Shown here one piece after another: positions 60,180-64,000 of a DNA stretch of 64,000 nt. The stretch is from Limnanthes douglasii subsp. nivea (lineage: Eukaryota > Streptophyta > Magnoliopsida > Brassicales > Limnanthaceae), in assembly GCA_036936605.1 (NCBI GenBank), contig JAUPFV010000001.1, positions 210,659,138 to 210,723,137 on the forward strand, written 5' to 3'. The stretch's first letter is position 1, and every line of letters starts with the position of its first letter. Under the pieces are notes generated by a model. The model ran no database searches. It had not been told where the DNA came from and worked only from the letters and a program-made list of their open reading frames with translations. Both the position numbers and the translations under genes were made by a program.

Positions 60180-61440
60180 ACTTTGAGGTGCTCAATATTC
60201 TAGGGGTGTGGAAGATCTCTTCCTTTTTTATCTTTTAATCTGTACGTCCTTGGCTTTATCTTTTTGGTTACCGTGTACAGACCCTCCCAATATGGAGGAA
60301 GACTTTCCTTACAACTTTGTCCCCAAGTTTGAATTCTCTTCTTCTAACTTCAGATTAAGACTGCGCTTTACTGTAAAATCTGACACTGCCAGATAAATGA
60401 ACAACTTCTCCCCTGGATGTGGCTTTGTCAATATTTCCAGGGAGGAGAGGTATTATTTAATGTAATTAAAAGTATCCGAAAATTCTTGAGTCCAGTTGAA
60501 GTATTTTCTTTTCTCAGTACCTGAAAGAGAGGGGCACACTTATCCGAGGACCTTGATATAAATCTGTTTAATGTCGCCAACCTTCCAGTCAGGATTTGTA
60601 CCTCTTTGATTGTTCTCTATGATCGATAGCACACAGAGCATTTAGTTATACTGAATCGGCTTCAATGTCATGTTCACTGACTATGTAACCTAAGAATTTT
60701 CCACACCTTACCCCGAACGTGCACTTTTCTGGGTTCAACTTTAAATTTATCTTGGTCATATTGGCAAAAGTTTCTTCCAAGTCAGCTAAATGATTCTCGT
60801 CTCTGAGGCTCTTAACTAGCATGTCATCGATGTAAACCTCCATATATCTTCCAATCTGACTCTCAAAAACTTTGTTTACTAAGCGCTAATATGTTGCCCC
60901 ATCGTTCTTTAATCAGAATGTTATCACCTTGTAGCAGTGCAGACCCCTTACGGTGATAAAAGTTGTACTCTCTTGGTCCATTGGGTCCATTTAGAATTGA
61001 TTGTACCCAACATATGCATCCATAAAGGATAACAAACGATTTCCGAATGTTGAGTCGACCAACTGATCAATTCTAGGGACATGGAAAGGATCTTTGGGGC
61101 AGACCCTGTTCAAATCGGTAAAGTCCACACACATTCGCCACTTTCCGTATTTCTTCTTTACTAAGAATGTGTTAGCATTCTACAAAGGGTACTGTGACTC
61201 GCGAATGTGGCCCACTTTTGTCAAACGGTCCACCTCTGCCATTATCGCTTCAGTTTTTTCTTGATAAAATGATATTCTCTTTTGTATAACCGGACGAACA
61301 CTGTTTCGTATTGCTAACCTGTAACAGATGATATCTGTTGGGACCCTTGTTACATCTTCTGTCCACCAAGCAAACAAATGTAATTTTGTAGAAAGAAATT
61401 TGATTAAACTTTATTTTACCTCCCGAGATAACCTTGTACC
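60180..61440 (-). pseudogene. Element C RT and residual integrase, with internal deletion
   Basis: Minus-strand order: FAWWTEDVTRVPTDIICYRL and HIRESQYPL (RT start), MEVYIDDMLVKSLRDENHL (catalytic YIDD, about 60805-60843), KCTFGVRCGKFLGYIVSEHD. RNase H1 begins KLFIYLAVSDF (near 60395) and changes directly into integrase C-terminal sequence (VKRS..., then GDKVVRKVFLH in another frame, YWEGLYTV, NIEHLKVYLE). RNase H, aRNH and the integrase core are therefore deleted. Other stops and shifts are present. Confidence 0.8.
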
Positions 61441-61599
61441 AATCTTGAGACTTTTACCGGGACAAAAGACTTGATCCTCAAAACCATCATCAGGGATCAT
61501 GAACCCGGGGGACTCCCTCAGATCATCAACAGGATCATAATCCGTGGGAGGCTCCTCTGATTGTTATTCTTTTTTTTATTCGACCCCCTTCCCCTGCTT

Positions 61600-62620
61600 G
61601 GGGCCAACACTGCTCTGTAACATTCCCTTGCCATATTTTAGCTACTTCTTACCGTTCCCACATTGCTACCTACCACATACTTCAAACACTGATGAACAAC
61701 GGATGGTACAACATGCATCTTAGACAACCACGACCTTCCAAAAATAGCATTGTATGCTGTGGGAGCATCTACCACTACAGCAGTACTGTGACTATCTTCT
61801 TAGATGACCCTCGACCCAACTCTACCATTCCTTCAAACTCTCCAACCACATCAACAGTTTCTCCAGTAAATCCCACTATCGTCCGGTCAGATTTCAAGAT
61901 TGTTATGGGTTCTTTATCTAGCTATAGGTTGACATAAACATTATGTTAGATGAGCTCCCTGTATCAATAAAAAAAATTCTTATCTCGTTTCCCACTATCT
62001 CTGCTCCGATTACCACTGCATCCTCATGTAGACCAGCTACGTCTCTCATGTCATCATCTTCGAAGCAACGAATCGGGGATGGGTTTCTATACAGGTGTGA
62101 TGAGGCTTTTGCTTCCAATTGTGTCGCCAGACTCACAATGTGTCTCTTCCATGAATAGTTTGATATTCCTGCCACTTTGTCCCTACCAAAAATGGTTAGT
62201 GATTCAAAGGACACACATAATTCACTAACGTTTCCTCTAGAAATTGGTTCTTCAACCATGTTCATATTGTTTCTGCCCAGCTTTGGATCTAGATACTCTG
62301 CAGTGATATCAAATGCATCAACAAATTCTTCAACGACCGCTTTAGATATCATCATAGTACCCTATTGTTTAGGAGAAACTTCTTGCTTTGGTACGATCGT
62401 GGAATTCTTTTTCAAAAAATCGTTTAACTTTCCATTTCTCTATCAAATACTGGACTTCTTTCTTCAATACCACGTAATATTTCGTATTGTGCCTGATATC
62501 TTCATGAAATTGACAACATTTATTCTTCATATGCTCCCTTGGTGTCTGCAACGGGAAAGGCTTGCAAAAATGCATATTTGCATGTGCTTTCTCGAAAATG
62601 GTTGATACATACTCAGTCAA
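61600..62620 (-). pseudogene. Element C gag C-terminus and protease
   Basis: CCQFHEDIRHNTKYYVVLKK (near 62500) is the gag zinc-finger-like region with a changed spacing residue. EIRIFFIDTGSSSNIMF (near 61960) is the retropepsin active site. Upstream LTIFGRDKVAG parallels LTIFGGDTMAA in A. Stops near 62356 and 61918 break the frame. Confidence 0.8.
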
Positions 62621-63695
62621 CTCGGCATAATGAGCAGGTCGGACCCATTACTCGGGTCAGACAATTGTAGTTGGTTATGAAACTTGCGACGGACATTTAC
62701 CGTTGTTGTACTAGCTCTGATCAAGGTCGGATCCTGATAGAATTGAGATATTGACTCTATCTTTGAGGCTCTAGTTTCTTCAACTAAAATCCGCTTCTCT
62801 ATCTGATCCAACAAAGCTCCGAATTTTATGGCATGTGTTTCCGCGACATTGTCCTCATTACCCTCAGAAGCAGACCCATTCGGAAAGCGGTCATTGCTAC
62901 ATTATCTTCAAAAAACTTCATATCCGTCTTGACCTGAATAAAAAATTTTATGTACTATTTTAAAATCTTTCTCCGAGTTTCTATCTGCAGTAGATGACGG
63001 TATCCCCATTTGCACGGAATTTCTTGCTTCCAACAAAATGTTGTCGGAACATACTCCAAAACATATCAAATTTTTTAATACACCCCTGAGGTAAACGATT
63101 ATACCATTTGGATGCAGCGTTCTTGAAGGTTTGGGAGAATTCCCTGCACAATAGCTTGTCGCCATCATCATAATTGATCATAAAGTTCTTGAACTGCTCA
63201 ATGTGATTGTCTGGATCTTGAGTCCTTCTTTCTCCGACTGGTCCAATGAGAGTGCTTACGCATCTTCAAATCTCTTTGCCTCCATTCTGCTTTGTACCTG
63301 GCATCGGTATCCAAAGATGAAAATTCATCTAAGCTCAGAGTAGTATGCACACTAGATTCTGACGGCTCGTATCTTTGTTCCGATCTAGCTCGCCTTTTGG
63401 AAGATCGATTTCTCCTCCTCTAACTTTCTTCAGGTTGAATGGCATTTTGAATCTGATCAACCATGACTCTCTCTTTTCGAACTTCGGATCTGACTTTTTT
63501 AGAGCTTATTATGACCTCTTTCTCCGCATTTAGTCTTTCGATGTCCTCCAATAGTTATTTACGTCTGGCCACCAAGACTGAATCTTCTATAATCTCTTCC
63601 ATATATCAGTTTGGACCATTTCCTTCGTTTGTGACTTGTTCTTCCATCTGACGGTCACCAGACTCAACACCAATAAGATCTCTGGTCGGATTCAT
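62621..63695 (-). pseudogene. Element C gag
   Basis: The probable start is the ATG at about 63693-63695 (MNPTRDLIGVE). The core motifs CREFSQTFKNAASKWYNRLP, QGCIKKFD, FRQHFVGSKK and NGDTVIYC match gag of A and B. Frameshifts and stops occur within. Confidence 0.8.
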
Positions 63696-63780
63696 CTTAG
63701 TCTCTCCACAAACTTCTGTTTCCATTTTTTTAATATTGTTTTCAAGGTTTTGGAACGTTAATTTCGGGTACCACTCAGGT

Positions 63781-64000
63781 TCTCAGAAAATCCTTAGGTA
63801 AGTTCAGAAGCAAAAATGTTCATTGGAGAGGGTCTAACTAAGAAATGTTTGTATGAAGTGACTGTAATAACGAAATTAATATTTTCTAGAGAGAGAGAGA
63901 GAGAGAAAGACAAAATGAATAAATGTAGCAATAATTGACTAATCATTGGCCATTTTCCCAAAACGAGAATGTCTTTTATATAGTACATGAGGTGGGTAGT
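63781..64000 (-). repeat. Element C right (5') LTR, partial
   Basis: Begins TCTCAGAAAATCCTTAGG and matches 55714-55923 with ~9% divergence. It includes a GA microsatellite expansion near 63891-63907 absent from the left copy. The remainder and the target duplication are outside the window. Confidence 0.85.

Larger units (their letters stand above)
55714..64000 (-). mobile_element. Tat-lineage Ty3/gypsy element C, old, truncated by window edge
   Basis: Left LTR about 55714-56106; right LTR from about 63781 to the edge (220 bases visible). Over the shared part I count about 19 substitutions plus one indel (~9%), making C the oldest of the three. gag-pol reads right to left; the extra gene reads left to right. 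Pol is deleted from just inside RNase H1 to the integrase C-terminus. The LTR outer ends do not show a clean TG, so the left boundary is good to a few bases only. Confidence 0.88.

Overview
This is nuclear DNA of a flowering plant, most likely a eudicot. The evidence is a 20-exon ARP4 gene, a 9-exon lipase gene with plant-type GT-AG introns, and a dense nest of plant transposon families. I see no rRNA, tRNA or CRISPR. I cannot name the species.

Only two host genes look intact, both on the + strand and about 1.2 kb apart: an actin-related protein 4 gene (34490-41792, reconstructed 443 aa) and an alpha/beta-hydrolase lipase-family gene (42996-46391, reconstructed 695 aa). Both join with every intron phase consistent and no stop codon.

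Almost everything else is mobile DNA. 1-4170 is a decayed Tat-lineage Ty3/gypsy remnant containing a small Copia-type (TRIM-like) element and a sequence bounded by inverted repeats. 6866-19304 looks like a DNA transposon with inverted ends and an internal minisatellite; gypsy element A (8014-18364, TSD GACAT) sits inside that minisatellite. 19440-25090 plus 33564-33938 is a decayed plant L1-type LINE, split by gypsy element B (25091-33558, TSD AAAGT). 47980-53590 is a second, 5'-truncated LINE of the same family, split by a 1.65-kb Mutator-like element (49621-51273). That element has ~377-bp inverted ends and a near-perfect 9-bp TSD, and it carries a rearranged fragment of a PGIP/FLOR1-like leucine-rich-repeat gene, so it is a Pack-MULE. 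54490-55630 holds hAT transposase debris. Gypsy element C starts at about 55714 and runs off the right edge.

Elements A, B and C share an architecture. An LTR drives gag-PR-RT-RNaseH-archaeal-type RNaseH-integrase on one strand. On the opposite strand, from a TATA box just inside the 3' LTR, an extra gene of up to ~970 codons runs convergently toward the end of pol, with a short (71-83 bp) intron at the same place in all three. LTR divergence read by eye gives three ages: B ~0.2%, A ~4%, C ~9%. B is very young yet already lacks protease and most of RT. Its deletion junction is a short CAGTCCGG homology, and TCCGGA-like words recur throughout A and B. Between the convergent genes lie paired hairpins (A and B) and a ~48-bp noncoding block that is ~90% identical between A and C, more conserved than the neighbouring integrase coding sequence.
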